The translations under genes and the position numbers were made by a program. Source: Martinezella rhizogenes (GTDB taxonomy: Bacteria > Pseudomonadota > Alphaproteobacteria > Rhizobiales > Rhizobiaceae). From it: a stretch of 64,000 nucleotides of DNA. The stretch is taken from the NCBI RefSeq assembly GCF_007002745.1, contig NZ_SGNY01000006.1, positions 310,001 through 374,000 of the forward strand, written 5' to 3'. Numbering within the stretch: position 1 is the stretch's first letter; each line of letters begins with the position of its first letter. This document shows positions 9,714-19,347 of this stretch, in pieces. Under the pieces are notes generated by a model. It had not been told where the DNA came from, did no database searches, and saw only the letters and a program-made list of their open reading frames with translations.

Positions 9714-10577
9714 ATGGATATTTTCGCAAGAATACAGGAAGACAGGGGGCAGTTCTCGCAATCGGAACGGCGGATCGCTGATATTCTGGTTTCGGACTTC
9801 GAATTCGCCGTCAATGCCTCGATCATCGAGCTTGCGGCCCGCGCCGAGGTTTCTCCGCCGACGGTGACACGTTTCTGCCGTCGTGTGGGTTGTCTGAGCT
9901 TTTCGGATTTCAAGGTCAGCCTCGCCAAGACGGCTTATGTGGGCATTCGTTATCTCACCTCGGAACCATCGAGCACCGGCCCGTCGGATGTTGCAGAAGA
10001 GGTGCTTGCCAAGGCGCAGGAAGCGCTTTTCCTGCTGCACAAGACGCTTGACCCCGCCCTTGCCGAAAAAGCGGCGATCAAGATCGCCAATGGCGGCATG
10101 ATCTATGCCTTCGGTGCCGGCGGCAATTCATCGATGATCGCCTCGGAAATCCAGAACCGGCTGTTCCGCCTTGGTCTGCGTGTCTCCACCAGTGCCGATC
10201 ACAGCATGCAACTGATGATGACGGCCGCCGCACGCAAGGAAGACGTTATTATCGGTTCGTCCTTTTCCGGTCGCAATATGGAACTGGTGAAGTGTTTCAG
10301 GCTGGCGCGGGAAATGGGAGTGACCACCATCGCGCTGACCCAGAGTGACACGCCGCTTGCCGTGGCTGCGGATATCGTTGTGGCCGTCAATGTGCCCGAG
10401 GGAAACAACATCTTCCGTCCGACCTCATCGCGTTACGCCTATCTGGCGGCCGTCGATATTCTGGCGACACTTGCCGCTTATCACCACCGGCAAAGGTCGA
10501 TGGTGACGCTGCGTCACATCAAGCAGCAGCTCGTGGAACATCGCGATTCGGATGACAAGCAATTGCTCGGTGACTGA
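9714..10577 (+). CDS. RpiR-family transcriptional regulator with SIS domain
   Basis: The 287-residue protein has an N-terminal helix-turn-helix (FSQSERRIADILVSDFEF, then ELAARAEVSPPTVTRFCRRVG). A C-terminal SIS sugar-phosphate domain follows (IYAFGAGGNSSMIASEI, IGSSFSGRNMELVKCFRLA). RpiR regulators sense phosphosugars and control their catabolism. I chose ATG 9714 with GGAG nine nt upstream; TTG 9690 and GTG 9708 are alternatives. The SDR and hexosaminidase genes follow on the same strand and are likely targets. Confidence 0.88.
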   Translation: MDIFARIQEDRGQFSQSERRIADILVSDFEFAVNASIIELAARAEVSPPTVTRFCRRVGCLSFSDFKVSLAKTAYVGIRYLTSEPSSTGPSDVAEEVLAKAQEALFLLHKTLDPALAEKAAIKIANGGMIYAFGAGGNSSMIASEIQNRLFRLGLRVSTSADHSMQLMMTAAARKEDVIIGSSFSGRNMELVKCFRLAREMGVTTIALTQSDTPLAVAADIVVAVNVPEGNNIFRPTSSRYAYLAAVDILATLAAYHHRQRSMVTLRHIKQQLVEHRDSDDKQLLGD

Positions 10578-10660
10578 GCAAGGACAATGAAAAAACAGGG
10601 CTGCATTGCCTGATATCCCGCACCGTGGCGGGTTGGAAAGCTTCAAGGGAGTGGTAGGAG

Positions 10661-11443
10661 ATGAAGGACAGGAAAGACCAGCTTGCCGTCGTTACCGGCG
10701 CGGCAGGTGACATTGGTCGGGCGATTGCGGCAGCACTTTCTGAAAGTCATGCGAAGGTGGTGCTGGTCGATATCGATGCCGACGCCTTGTCCAATGCGCT
10801 TTCCCAGCTTCCCGGCCCCGGCTTCGTTGCGAAGACCTGTGATGTCACCGATCCACAGGACCTTGCGCGGCTGGCCGCCGAGCTTGCGGAACTGGGCGAT
10901 GTCGCGACCCTCGTCAACAATGCGGGTGCTGCAAGGGCCGTCAGCCTGCATGACACGACTGCCGACATATGGCGCAGGGACAATGCCCTCAATCTGGAAG
11001 CGCCGTTTCTGTGCTTCAGGGCTTTCGAGGAAGCGCTGAAGCGGACACAAGGGTCGGTGGTCAATATCACCTCCGTCAACGGCATGGCGGTGTTCGGCCA
11101 TCCGGCCTATAGCGCGGCCAAGGCCGGGCTGATCCATCTGACGAAGCTGATCGCCGTCGAATACGGAAAATTTGGCATCCGCTCCAACGCCGTGGCGCCC
11201 GGAACCGTGCGCACCCAGGCATGGGAAGCACGGGCGGCCAGCAATCCGCAGGTCTTTGAGGAGGCGAAGCACTGGTATCCGCTGCAGCGGATCGTGCGGC
11301 CCGAAGATGTGGCCAGCGCCGTCGCGTTTCTGGCCGGTCCACAGGCACAGGCCATCAGCGGCGTATGCCTGCCGGTTGATTGCGGGCTGACGGCGGGGCA
11401 GGCGCCGCTGGCCCGGACTTTTTCGCAATCCGAACACTACTGA
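10661..11443 (+). CDS. SDR-family NAD(P)-dependent oxidoreductase
   Basis: The 260-residue classical short-chain dehydrogenase has the cofactor motif TGAAGDIG near residue 13, NNAG at about 86, a Ser in NITSVNG and the catalytic YSAAK. The C-terminal PVDCGLTAG is typical of the family. A GGGAG-type site precedes the ATG. It lies between rpiR and the GH20 gene, so it may oxidise or reduce a sugar from hexosaminide breakdown. Substrate unknown. Confidence 0.88.
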   Translation: MKDRKDQLAVVTGAAGDIGRAIAAALSESHAKVVLVDIDADALSNALSQLPGPGFVAKTCDVTDPQDLARLAAELAELGDVATLVNNAGAARAVSLHDTTADIWRRDNALNLEAPFLCFRAFEEALKRTQGSVVNITSVNGMAVFGHPAYSAAKAGLIHLTKLIAVEYGKFGIRSNAVAPGTVRTQAWEARAASNPQVFEEAKHWYPLQRIVRPEDVASAVAFLAGPQAQAISGVCLPVDCGLTAGQAPLARTFSQSEHY

Positions 11444-11487
11444 TCGAAGCCCTTTCACGGGCTCAATACGCAATGAAGGGGAGCATC

Positions 11488-13407
11488 ATGGCGCTCGCAA
11501 ATTATCGTCTCGAAAATTCATGGCATCCGCTCGCAGAGTCCGCATCCGGCGGCTTTACGTTCACGCTGGTCAATCTTTCCCGCGAGCCGCTGAAGGATTT
11601 TCGCATCGTCTACACCTCGCTGACGCGGACGGTGGACAAGCCGGTTTGCGGCAATGCGGTTTATCTGCGCCGTAATGCCAATTTCCATGAGTTTGCGCCA
11701 CCAGCCGGCTTCGTGCTCGAAGCGGGGAAATCCTGGCGCTTTACCGTCGATGGCCTCCTGAGGCCCGCGCGGCATCGCACCGACGGGGCGAAATCCGCCT
11801 ATGTCAGCCTTGCCGATGGTACACATCGCGCCGTTGATGTCGGCGATTTGATGCTGGATGGGCGTCATAGCGAGCCGGCACCAGTGCTGCTTCCGGAAGG
11901 CGAACTCGATCTGCCTTTCGCCATCCAGCCATGGCCCGCTGAAATCAATGCCGAACCGGGCGAGGGCTTTCCTGTCGCGCTTTTCCCGACGGAAGACGCA
12001 AGCACGGAAGAGGTTCTTGCGGTGGAAACCGTGCTTTCCCTGTTCCGCAGGCTTTTTACCGTCGGTCATGTGCCCTTCAGTCTTGCGCCGGTTCATGAGG
12101 GAAAGCCGCTTCATTTCAAGCAGCATAGCGGGCTGGAAGCGGAGGGTTATCGCATCAGCTTCTCCGAAGATGCGGTCGTCGTGGAATACTCGGCCGCTGC
12201 TGGTCTGCAATATGGCCTGACGGTTCTGGCGCAATTGCTGCATGGCGCGCGCGTCGATCCCAAATTCCGGTTCCCGGCGTCCGGCAGCATCAGCGATGCG
12301 CCGCGTTACAGCTGGCGCGGCTGCCATCTGGATGTCTCGCGGCAATTTTATCCGACCGGCGATGTCGTGCGGCTCATCGATATTCTCGCATGGCTGCGCA
12401 TGAACCGTTTCCATTGGCACCTGACGGATGACGAGGCATGGCGTCTCGAAATCAAGGCCTATCCGCTGCTGACCACCGTGGGCGCGACCCGTGGTCCGGA
12501 TGCACCACTTCTGCCGCAGCTTGGCAACGGGGCTGAGCCGGTTTCGGGCTATTACACGCAGGACGACGTCCGCAGGGTCGTTGCCCACGCGGTCGCGTTG
12601 AATGTCGAAATCGTGCCGGAGGTTGATATTCCCGGCCACAGCACGGCGGCTCTTGTCGCCTATCCGGAGCTGACGGATGGGCAGGAAGCGCCCGACAGTT
12701 ATCGCTCGGTGCAGGGATATCCGAACAACGCGCTCAACCCAGCCATCGAGCCGACCTATGAGTTCCTCGGCAAGATATTTGACGAGATGGTGGAGCTGTT
12801 CCCGTCGCGGTTGATCCATATTGGCGGCGATGAGGTTGCGGATGGTTCATGGCTGGCCTCGCCGCTTGCCAAGGCATTGATGGAAAAGGAGGGGCTGGAT
12901 GGCACCTTCGGCATCCAGTCCTATTTCATGAAGCGCATTCAGGGGATGCTGCATGAGCGTGGCCGCCAGCTTGCCGGCTGGGACGAGGTTTCCCATGGTG
13001 GCGGTGTTGATCCGGCTGGAACATTGCTGATGGCTTGGCAGAAGCCGGAAGTCGGTCTTGAGCTTGCAAAACAGGGTTATGACGTGGTGATGACACCGGG
13101 TCAGGCCTATTATCTCGACATGGTGCAGGATGAAGCCTGGCAGGAGCCGGGTGCAAGCTGGGCCGGCACCGTTCCGCCCTCGCATACCTATGCCTATGAG
13201 GCCGTCGGCGAATTTCCTGAGGAATTGAAGGAGCGGATGAAAGGTGTTCAGGCCTGCATCTGGTCGGAACATTTCCTCAATCGCGCCTATTTCAACCATC
13301 TGGTTTTCCCGAGGTTACCCGCCATTGCCGAGGCGGCATGGACGCCGAAGGCGCAGAAGGACTGGCTGCGGTTCTCCGCCATCGTTCCCTTGAGCCCGGT
13401 TTATTAA
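11488..13407 (+). CDS. Beta-N-acetylhexosaminidase, glycoside hydrolase family 20
   Basis: The 639-residue enzyme releases terminal GlcNAc or GalNAc from beta-linked glycans. An N-terminal GH20b-like domain precedes the catalytic barrel (SWRGCHLDVSRQFYP, LAWLRMNRFHWHLTDDE). The family Asp-Glu pair of substrate-assisted catalysis is in LIHIGGDEV (D448-E449). I chose ATG 11488 because AAGGGGAG precedes it; the open frame extends upstream into the SDR gene. No signal peptide is seen with this start, so it probably cleaves imported oligosaccharides in the cytoplasm, matching the ABC transporter and nagA. Confidence 0.93.
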   Translation: MALANYRLENSWHPLAESASGGFTFTLVNLSREPLKDFRIVYTSLTRTVDKPVCGNAVYLRRNANFHEFAPPAGFVLEAGKSWRFTVDGLLRPARHRTDGAKSAYVSLADGTHRAVDVGDLMLDGRHSEPAPVLLPEGELDLPFAIQPWPAEINAEPGEGFPVALFPTEDASTEEVLAVETVLSLFRRLFTVGHVPFSLAPVHEGKPLHFKQHSGLEAEGYRISFSEDAVVVEYSAAAGLQYGLTVLAQLLHGARVDPKFRFPASGSISDAPRYSWRGCHLDVSRQFYPTGDVVRLIDILAWLRMNRFHWHLTDDEAWRLEIKAYPLLTTVGATRGPDAPLLPQLGNGAEPVSGYYTQDDVRRVVAHAVALNVEIVPEVDIPGHSTAALVAYPELTDGQEAPDSYRSVQGYPNNALNPAIEPTYEFLGKIFDEMVELFPSRLIHIGGDEVADGSWLASPLAKALMEKEGLDGTFGIQSYFMKRIQGMLHERGRQLAGWDEVSHGGGVDPAGTLLMAWQKPEVGLELAKQGYDVVMTPGQAYYLDMVQDEAWQEPGASWAGTVPPSHTYAYEAVGEFPEELKERMKGVQACIWSEHFLNRAYFNHLVFPRLPAIAEAAWTPKAQKDWLRFSAIVPLSPVY

Positions 13408-13420
13408 GGGGGAAGGTGCC

Positions 13421-14854
13421 ATGCGTATTGCCGTTGGTGGAATCCATACCGAATGCAGCACCTATTCGCCGGTGCTGATGGGCGAGCAGGATTTTCGCGT
13501 CTTTCGCGGTGCGGAGCTTCTGGAGGCCGAATACTTCAATTTTCTCGGTGAAGGTGGGGCGGACGTGCTGCCGCTTCTGCACGCTCGTGCGGTGCCGGGC
13601 GGTCCGGTGTCACGGGTGGCTTATGATGCATTCAAGGCGGAGTTTCTTGACCGTCTCAAGGCTTGCCCGCCGCTCGACGGGCTTTATCTCGCCATGCATG
13701 GTGCGATGAATGTCGAAGGCATGGATGACGCAGAAGGGGACTGGATTTCCAGCGCTCGCGCCGTCGTCGGGCCGGATGTGATCATTTCCGCGAGCTACGA
13801 CCTGCATGGCAATGTCAGCCAGACGATCGTCGATCAGCTGGATATATTCGCCGGCTACCGAACCGCGCCACATATCGACGTACGCGAGACGATGGTGCGG
13901 GCTTGGACGATGTTGCTCAAGGCCCTGAAAACGGGTGAAAAGCCCGGTGTGGCTTGGGCGAAAATTCCCGTTCTCCTGCCCGGTGAAAAGACGTCCACCG
14001 AAGATGAACCGGCCAAAAGCCTTTATGAGGTTCTGCCGGGCTATGACACCCGGCCCGGCATTTGGGACGCGAATTTCATGATTGGTTACGTCTGGGCCGA
14101 TGAGCCACGGGCGACGGCTTGTGCGGTGGTGACGGGATCGGACCGAGAGGCCGCACAGGCCGTCGCGGCCGAAATCGCGCAATCTTACTGGGACGCCCGG
14201 CAGAATTTTCGTTTCGGTCCTGTGACCGAGCCGCTTGAGGCCATTCTGGATATTGCGGAAAAGACGGCTACCGGCCCGATCATTCTCGCTGACTCAGGCG
14301 ACAATCCAACCGGTGGCGGGGTGGGCGATCGTGCCGATGTTCTGGCGGCGCTGATTGCGCGCAACTGGCAGGGTGCTCTCCTGGGCGGCATAACCGACCG
14401 ACCGGCGGTCGAAGCCTGCTTTGCGGCAGGCGAGGGGGCGAGCCTTTCCCTGAAGATCGGCGGCAGTCTCGATCCGCAAAGCCCTTCGGTCACTGTTGAA
14501 GCCAAGGTCCTGAAATTGGATGATTCCAGCGCTGCGGATCAGCGGCAGGCGGTGGTAGGTATCGGCGGCATCACCGTCATTCTGGCGGCGCGACGCAGGC
14601 CCTATCACATGATTTCGGATTTCGCGCGTCTCGGTTTTGATCCGAAGGTGGTGAAGCTGCTGGTCGTCAAATCGGGTTATCTTTCACCGGAGCTTGCGCC
14701 GATCGCCAATCCCAACCTGATGGCGCTGACGGAAGGCGTTATCAATCAGGATATCGAAAACCTTCCCAACCGTCGCCGGGAGGGGGATTTTTACCCATGG
14801 AAGCCGCATTTCGATTATATGCCCGAACCCATTCTTTCGGCCCGCTGGCGATGA
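13421..14854 (+). CDS. M81-family metallopeptidase (MlrC-like)
   Basis: The 477-residue protein belongs to the family typified by microcystinase MlrC. The metal-binding N-terminal motif GGIHTECSTYSP, LAMHGAMNVEG followed by an acidic segment, and SYDLHGN are all present. A C-terminal MlrC domain starts near residue 290 (ILADSGDNPTGGG). It begins 13 bp after the GH20 stop, so it is probably cotranscribed. Natural substrates of M81 proteins in soil bacteria are mostly unknown; amide or peptide bonds of an amino-sugar conjugate such as a muropeptide would fit the neighbourhood (inference). Confidence 0.85.
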   Translation: MRIAVGGIHTECSTYSPVLMGEQDFRVFRGAELLEAEYFNFLGEGGADVLPLLHARAVPGGPVSRVAYDAFKAEFLDRLKACPPLDGLYLAMHGAMNVEGMDDAEGDWISSARAVVGPDVIISASYDLHGNVSQTIVDQLDIFAGYRTAPHIDVRETMVRAWTMLLKALKTGEKPGVAWAKIPVLLPGEKTSTEDEPAKSLYEVLPGYDTRPGIWDANFMIGYVWADEPRATACAVVTGSDREAAQAVAAEIAQSYWDARQNFRFGPVTEPLEAILDIAEKTATGPIILADSGDNPTGGGVGDRADVLAALIARNWQGALLGGITDRPAVEACFAAGEGASLSLKIGGSLDPQSPSVTVEAKVLKLDDSSAADQRQAVVGIGGITVILAARRRPYHMISDFARLGFDPKVVKLLVVKSGYLSPELAPIANPNLMALTEGVINQDIENLPNRRREGDFYPWKPHFDYMPEPILSARWR

Positions 14855-14916
14855 CAGCGGTCCGGTAGCTTTTATCCAGCGATCCGGCGGGGCCGGATCA
14901 TCTCAGGCGAATATCC

Positions 14917-16122
14917 ATGCCGTCGGCTCTTTCCATCGTCATCAACAATCCGTCGATCCGCATCGGGGCGCTCGCCATCCTGTTTTTCGGATTTTCGAAT
15001 GCGGCGACCGCACCTTATCAGGCGGTCATCGGCATTCGCGAAATCGGGCTCAGCAACACCGTTTATTCCCTTCTGATGCTGTTTGCCGCCATCATCAATG
15101 TCAGCGCCAGCGTGCTGATGGGTATTGTCGCCGACAGGCTGGGCGAATATCGCAAACCCATGCTGTTCATCGCGCTGTTCGGTGTCAGCGGTTATATGCT
15201 GGTTTATCTGGCGGGGAATGCCACGGCCTTTGTGAGCGCGAAGCTCATTCTCCTGCCGATTTTCGGGGCGATGAACTCGCTGATCTTCGCGCATGTGCGC
15301 GCCGATGCCCGCAATCTTTCGACGGGCGACATGATTGCCGTGAACTCGATCATGCGGGCGACAATCTCGCTCTCATGGGTGCTGGTGCCGGGCATCGTCG
15401 GCATTTTTCTCATCAGTTCCGGCAATATGCTGACGGCCTTCCTGTTTTCCGGCCTCTGCGCACTTGTCTGTTTTCTGCTCGTCGCCTTCTGCCTGCCCCG
15501 GGCCGCCACGCCGGCGGTGGTGAATACGGAAGCGCGTTTCGGTCTGCGTGCCTCGCTTGCGGAAATCGGATCACGGCGGGTATTGCTGCGGATCATCGCC
15601 ATCGCGCTCATCTGCTCGATGCTGCATCTCAATGATTCGATACGTTCGCTCATCATCACGGGCCAGGCGAAGGGCACGGTTGCCGATATCGGCATCGTGG
15701 CGGGCATCGTTGCTGCGCTGGAAATCGTCTTCATTCTCTTATGGGGGTGGATCGAAAAGAAGGTGCCGCAAACCCTGACCTTGGCGGCGGGAGCGGTGCT
15801 TTATGCGGCCTACCTCATTCTGCAGGGGCTTGCGACCGAACCCTGGCATATCTACGCGCAGACGTTCATCAGCGCGCTGGGGGCTGCTGCCATCATCAGC
15901 ATCCCCATCACTTACCTGCAGGAGTTGATCGCGGACCGGCCGGGGCTTGGAAGCTCGCTAATCGCGGTCAATATCTTCCTCGGCGCAGGTCTTGGCGCTT
16001 TGATTTTTGCTCTGGGAACAATGGTCTCCAGCTATTCGGGCACCTCGATATTGGGGGCTATCGTGGGTCTTGGCGGGGTTTATATGCTCTACACGCTTGA
16101 TGGGACGGGTCGCCGCAGGTAG
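14917..16122 (+). CDS. MFS transporter (sugar-efflux SetA-like)
   Basis: The 401-residue protein has about twelve hydrophobic segments in two bundles with a central basic/acidic loop (CLPRAATPAVVNTEARFGLRA region). Cytoplasmic loop 2-3 carries the MFS pattern MGIVADRLGEYRKP. It most resembles the SetA sugar-efflux branch by overall length and sequence style, but I am not certain. It follows the M81 gene in the same direction and may export or import a sugar related to this cluster. Confidence 0.8.
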   Translation: MPSALSIVINNPSIRIGALAILFFGFSNAATAPYQAVIGIREIGLSNTVYSLLMLFAAIINVSASVLMGIVADRLGEYRKPMLFIALFGVSGYMLVYLAGNATAFVSAKLILLPIFGAMNSLIFAHVRADARNLSTGDMIAVNSIMRATISLSWVLVPGIVGIFLISSGNMLTAFLFSGLCALVCFLLVAFCLPRAATPAVVNTEARFGLRASLAEIGSRRVLLRIIAIALICSMLHLNDSIRSLIITGQAKGTVADIGIVAGIVAALEIVFILLWGWIEKKVPQTLTLAAGAVLYAAYLILQGLATEPWHIYAQTFISALGAAAIISIPITYLQELIADRPGLGSSLIAVNIFLGAGLGALIFALGTMVSSYSGTSILGAIVGLGGVYMLYTLDGTGRRR

Positions 16123-16201
16123 AGCGTCGAACCCAAAAAGTGTGGCGGTTTTCGAATGGTCCAGTGCGTAAACAGGGCACGTTCAAATGAAAGAGGTTAG
16201 G

Positions 16202-16942
16202 ATGATTCTCGAGATTTGCGTGGACGATGTGGCCGGTCTGGAAGCGGCGGTTCGGGGCGGAGCCGATCGGATCGAGTTATGCGCTGCGCTCTCCGGCGGC
16301 GGTGTAACGCCGTCTGCTGGCTTCATGCAACGGGCGGCGTCCTGTGGATTGCCCGTCAGCGTGATGATCAGGCCGCGCGCGGGTGATTTCGTGTTCACGC
16401 GCGACGAAGCCGATGTGATGAAACGCGATATCGACGCGGCACGTGCGGCAGGCCTTTCCGGCCTGGTGCTTGGCGCATCGCTTGTCGATGGTTCGCTCGA
16501 TCTCGCTCTGCTCGAGGAACTGCGCCGTCACGCCGATGGGCTGGATATGACACTGCATCGCGCCTTCGATGTCGTTCCCAATATGGATGAAGCGCTGGAG
16601 GCGGCCATTGCGCTCGGCTTCCCGAGAATTCTGACCTCCGGCGGCGCGCGCTCGGCGCTTGAAGGGATAGAGGCGCTGGCGCACCTCTCCGAGAGAGCAG
16701 CCGGTCGGATTGTCATCATGCCGGGTGCCGGCGTGCGTCCGCAGAGCGTGCAGGCATTGCTGGATCGCTTTCCGATTACGGAAATCCACGCATCCTGTTC
16801 TGCCGTCCCATTTTACGATCCGGAAAGCCGGGTGGCAAAGCTTGGTTTCACCGGCGATGGGCGCAAGGGCACGGATGAGGCGGCGGTTCGCGAATTAAAG
16901 GCGATGCTTACCGCTCATCATAAAGGCGGCGCAAAGCTATAG
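16202..16942 (+). CDS. cutC: CutC-family protein
   Basis: The 246-residue TIM-barrel protein has the CutC hallmark near its N-terminus (ILEICVDD, then GADRIELCAALSGGGVTPS) and further conserved blocks (VMIRPRAGDF, TLHRAFDVV, RILTSGGA, IMPGAGV, EIHASCS). It was named for copper homeostasis in E. coli, but the molecular role is disputed. ATG 16202 is preferred over 16187 because of the AGAGGTTAGG just upstream. Its 3' end overlaps the convergent glycosyltransferase by 35 bp. Presence in an amino-sugar cluster hints at a carbohydrate role here. Confidence 0.9.
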   Translation: MILEICVDDVAGLEAAVRGGADRIELCAALSGGGVTPSAGFMQRAASCGLPVSVMIRPRAGDFVFTRDEADVMKRDIDAARAAGLSGLVLGASLVDGSLDLALLEELRRHADGLDMTLHRAFDVVPNMDEALEAAIALGFPRILTSGGARSALEGIEALAHLSERAAGRIVIMPGAGVRPQSVQALLDRFPITEIHASCSAVPFYDPESRVAKLGFTGDGRKGTDEAAVRELKAMLTAHHKGGAKL

Positions 16943-18059
16943 CCGTACCAGCCGCCCCATCGAGATCAAGGTGGATTGTGTCCGGTCCCGGCAGGGCTAA
17001 TGCCGCCGTGATGGCATCGGCCATGGATTGCGTGGAGATATCCTTTTCCTCCAGAACCTGCGCCAGCCCCAACCGCGCGAGCCGCTCGGCACGGGCGCTC
17101 TGTTCGGTTTCGCCACCGACTGCGAAGGGTATGAGGAGTGAGCGGCATTTGGCCTGAAGAATATCGCAGACGGTGTTGTAACCCGCCTGTGAAACCGAAA
17201 GCCGGGCGCCGGCGAGCAGACTCGCGAAATCCTTGCGGAAACGGAAGACAGAGACATTGTCCGGTGCCTCAGCCGAAATCGCGTCGAAATCCACCTGGGG
17301 CATGTTGGGGCCAGTGACGAGGCACCAGTTCCCGATGCCGTCCAGCAGCGGTGCGGCCTCAAGGGCGGCCCGTAGAAGTGCTGCACCGACTGCGCCACCA
17401 CCGGCGGACACCACTATATCGAATTTCTCCGCCGGTTGCGGCGGTGGAAGCGGGGCAACAAGGCCGGTATAGACGATGCGCTGGCTGATCTCGCCAGCAA
17501 GTGGGAAGGTGTCTCCCAGCCGGGCGAAATTCGGATCGCCATGCACCAGCACGGCATCGAAATGTTTTTTCACCAGTGACACGGTTTCTTCGTCCCGGCC
17601 CGGCTTGGTTTTTTCCTGCAGGATGTCGCGCAGCGATGTCATGACCAGCGGGCGCGGTTCGCTGTCCTCGATCTCGTCGAGCAGCGGCAGCAATTCGAAC
17701 CGCACCTGCCTGCGGCCGAAGGGGAAAGCTTCGATAATGACGATATCGGGTTTTGCACCGTGATAGGCGCCAATCAGCATATCGGTTCTGAGCTTCCTGA
17801 AGGCGTCGTCCACCGGCTTGCCGGAACTGTCGACAAGACCGGAAAAGCTGCCATCGCTGACGGCGATCGGTGGTAGCTCGACATGGCGGATTCCCTCGCC
17901 CGGAAAGCCCGGAACCGGGGTGCCGCCTGTGACCAGAACGACATCGAAACCATCTGCCTGAAGCGCGTTGGCAATGCGGCTGGCGCGGGCGATATGGCCG
18001 ATGCCCAGAAGATGCTGGACATAAAAAAAGACGGAAGGACGCATTTCCGGTTCACTCAT
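16908..18059 (-). CDS. Glycosyltransferase, MurG/GT28-like fold (last gene of GT trio)
   Basis: The 383-residue protein has a GT-B type fold. The N-terminal glycine-rich acceptor loop reads YVQHLLGIGHIARASRIANAL. The C-terminal donor half contains VSAGGGAVG and a Gly-rich SVSQAGYNTVCDIL motif of the MurG/UGT type. Its start overlaps the upstream GT stop as ATGA (18056-18059), hence that start is chosen over 18074. It is paralogous to the first gene of the trio, which has matching FGLGHLRRCRTIAHAL and SMGGYNTVCEIL. Donor and acceptor are unknown; probably an envelope polysaccharide or glycolipid. Confidence 0.82.
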   Translation of the reverse strand: MSEPEMRPSVFFYVQHLLGIGHIARASRIANALQADGFDVVLVTGGTPVPGFPGEGIRHVELPPIAVSDGSFSGLVDSSGKPVDDAFRKLRTDMLIGAYHGAKPDIVIIEAFPFGRRQVRFELLPLLDEIEDSEPRPLVMTSLRDILQEKTKPGRDEETVSLVKKHFDAVLVHGDPNFARLGDTFPLAGEISQRIVYTGLVAPLPPPQPAEKFDIVVSAGGGAVGAALLRAALEAAPLLDGIGNWCLVTGPNMPQVDFDAISAEAPDNVSVFRFRKDFASLLAGARLSVSQAGYNTVCDILQAKCRSLLIPFAVGGETEQSARAERLARLGLAQVLEEKDISTQSMADAITAALALPGPDTIHLDLDGAAGTAIALRRLYDER

Positions 18060-19303
18060 GGTGCTTTTTCCCACTCGGTCTCGAACAGGGCCTTCAGCTC
18101 GCTAATGCTGGTGCGGTGGTCGAAAGCGGTTCGTACACGGTTCTCGGCGGCGCTGCCCAGACGCTGGCGCAATTGCGGATCGGTGATCGCGCTGCGCAGA
18201 GCCTGCGCGCAGGCGGCCGGATTTTCCGGTTCCGTCAGCAGACCGTTTTCGCCAGAGACGAAAAATTCCGGAATGCCTGAAATATTGGTGGAAATGCAGG
18301 TCAGCGCCTGGCTGGCGGCTTCGACCAGCACATTGGGAAGGCCGTCGCGGTCGCCATCGCTGGTAATGCGGCAGGCAAGTGCGAAGAGATCAGCTTCCCG
18401 GTAGTTTTCCAGCACCTGTTTCTGGTCCATGGCGCCGGTCCAGACGATCCTGTCGGCGATGCCAAGCTCGTCGGCGAGTTTCCTCAGTGCCGTTAGTTCG
18501 TCGCCGCCACCGATATGGGTGAAACGCCAATGGATATCCTGCGGCAGTGAGGCCAGCGCCTGCAGCAGAATATCGATGCCTTTTTTCTTGACTGCCCGAC
18601 CGACGCTTAAAATCCGAACTGGATCATCTGCGTCCGATCCGTTTCTTGCCGGTCGCGATGTTTCGAAATGCGGAAAACGGGTTAGATCGAGCCCGTGATA
18701 GCTGAGATGCACGTTCTGCTTCGCCCCCGAAAGGGTCTGCAAATGCTGAAAACCGCCGGCAGTGCAGGTCACAGCCCAGCGGGCGCTTTGCAGCTTGGCG
18801 GCGAGGTCGCGATCATTCGAGGTCCAGATATCCTTGGCATGGGCGGAAATTGTCCAGGGTGTGCCGGTGATGAGATGGGTATAGGCAGCGACCGAGGCGG
18901 GGGTGTGAATGAAATGGACATGCAGCCACTCGGCATCCACAGGCCATTCATGCGCGAGTACTGCGGCCTGACCGAAACGGCGGAAGCGGTTGCGGCTGAG
19001 ATCATGTGGCAGATCACTGAAGAAGCGGCGGAGCGCGCTGGTGAAGCCCGGCTTCTTGCGGCAGGCCCACAGCGCTTTCAGAACGCGCAGCGGCTCCTCG
19101 TGCAGATATTCCGGCAGGTAGGTGACGGGCGCGCGGATCTCGTCATGAACGGGGTGACGTTTCTTGTCTGTCGGCCGGCGCATGGACATGAGTTCAAGTT
19201 TCAGTCCGGCCTTTTCAAGTCCCAGAAGTTCCTGGGCGATGAAAGTCTCGGACAGGCGCGGATAGCCCTTGAGGAGCACCACGATTTTTTTTGTATCGGT
19301 CAC
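18056..19303 (-). CDS. Glycosyltransferase family 4
   Basis: The 415-residue GT-B enzyme has an N-terminal domain with LLKGYPRLSETFIAQEL, typical of exopolysaccharide GT4 enzymes. The C-terminal Rossmann half carries ILSVGRAVKKKGIDILLQAL. The ESGIxLVEA-like motif is degenerate (CRITSDGDRDGLPNVLVEA). I chose GTG 19303 because it directly precedes the conserved beginning; the open frame extends to 19396 inside the upstream gene. It is sandwiched between two MurG-like paralogues in one operon. Confidence 0.82.
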   Translation of the reverse strand: MTDTKKIVVLLKGYPRLSETFIAQELLGLEKAGLKLELMSMRRPTDKKRHPVHDEIRAPVTYLPEYLHEEPLRVLKALWACRKKPGFTSALRRFFSDLPHDLSRNRFRRFGQAAVLAHEWPVDAEWLHVHFIHTPASVAAYTHLITGTPWTISAHAKDIWTSNDRDLAAKLQSARWAVTCTAGGFQHLQTLSGAKQNVHLSYHGLDLTRFPHFETSRPARNGSDADDPVRILSVGRAVKKKGIDILLQALASLPQDIHWRFTHIGGGDELTALRKLADELGIADRIVWTGAMDQKQVLENYREADLFALACRITSDGDRDGLPNVLVEAASQALTCISTNISGIPEFFVSGENGLLTEPENPAACAQALRSAITDPQLRQRLGSAAENRVRTAFDHRTSISELKALFETEWEKAP

Positions 19304-19347
19304 GTTGCGCGTGTCTCTTTTTGAAGCGGTGGTTGTCGGGGAGCCGG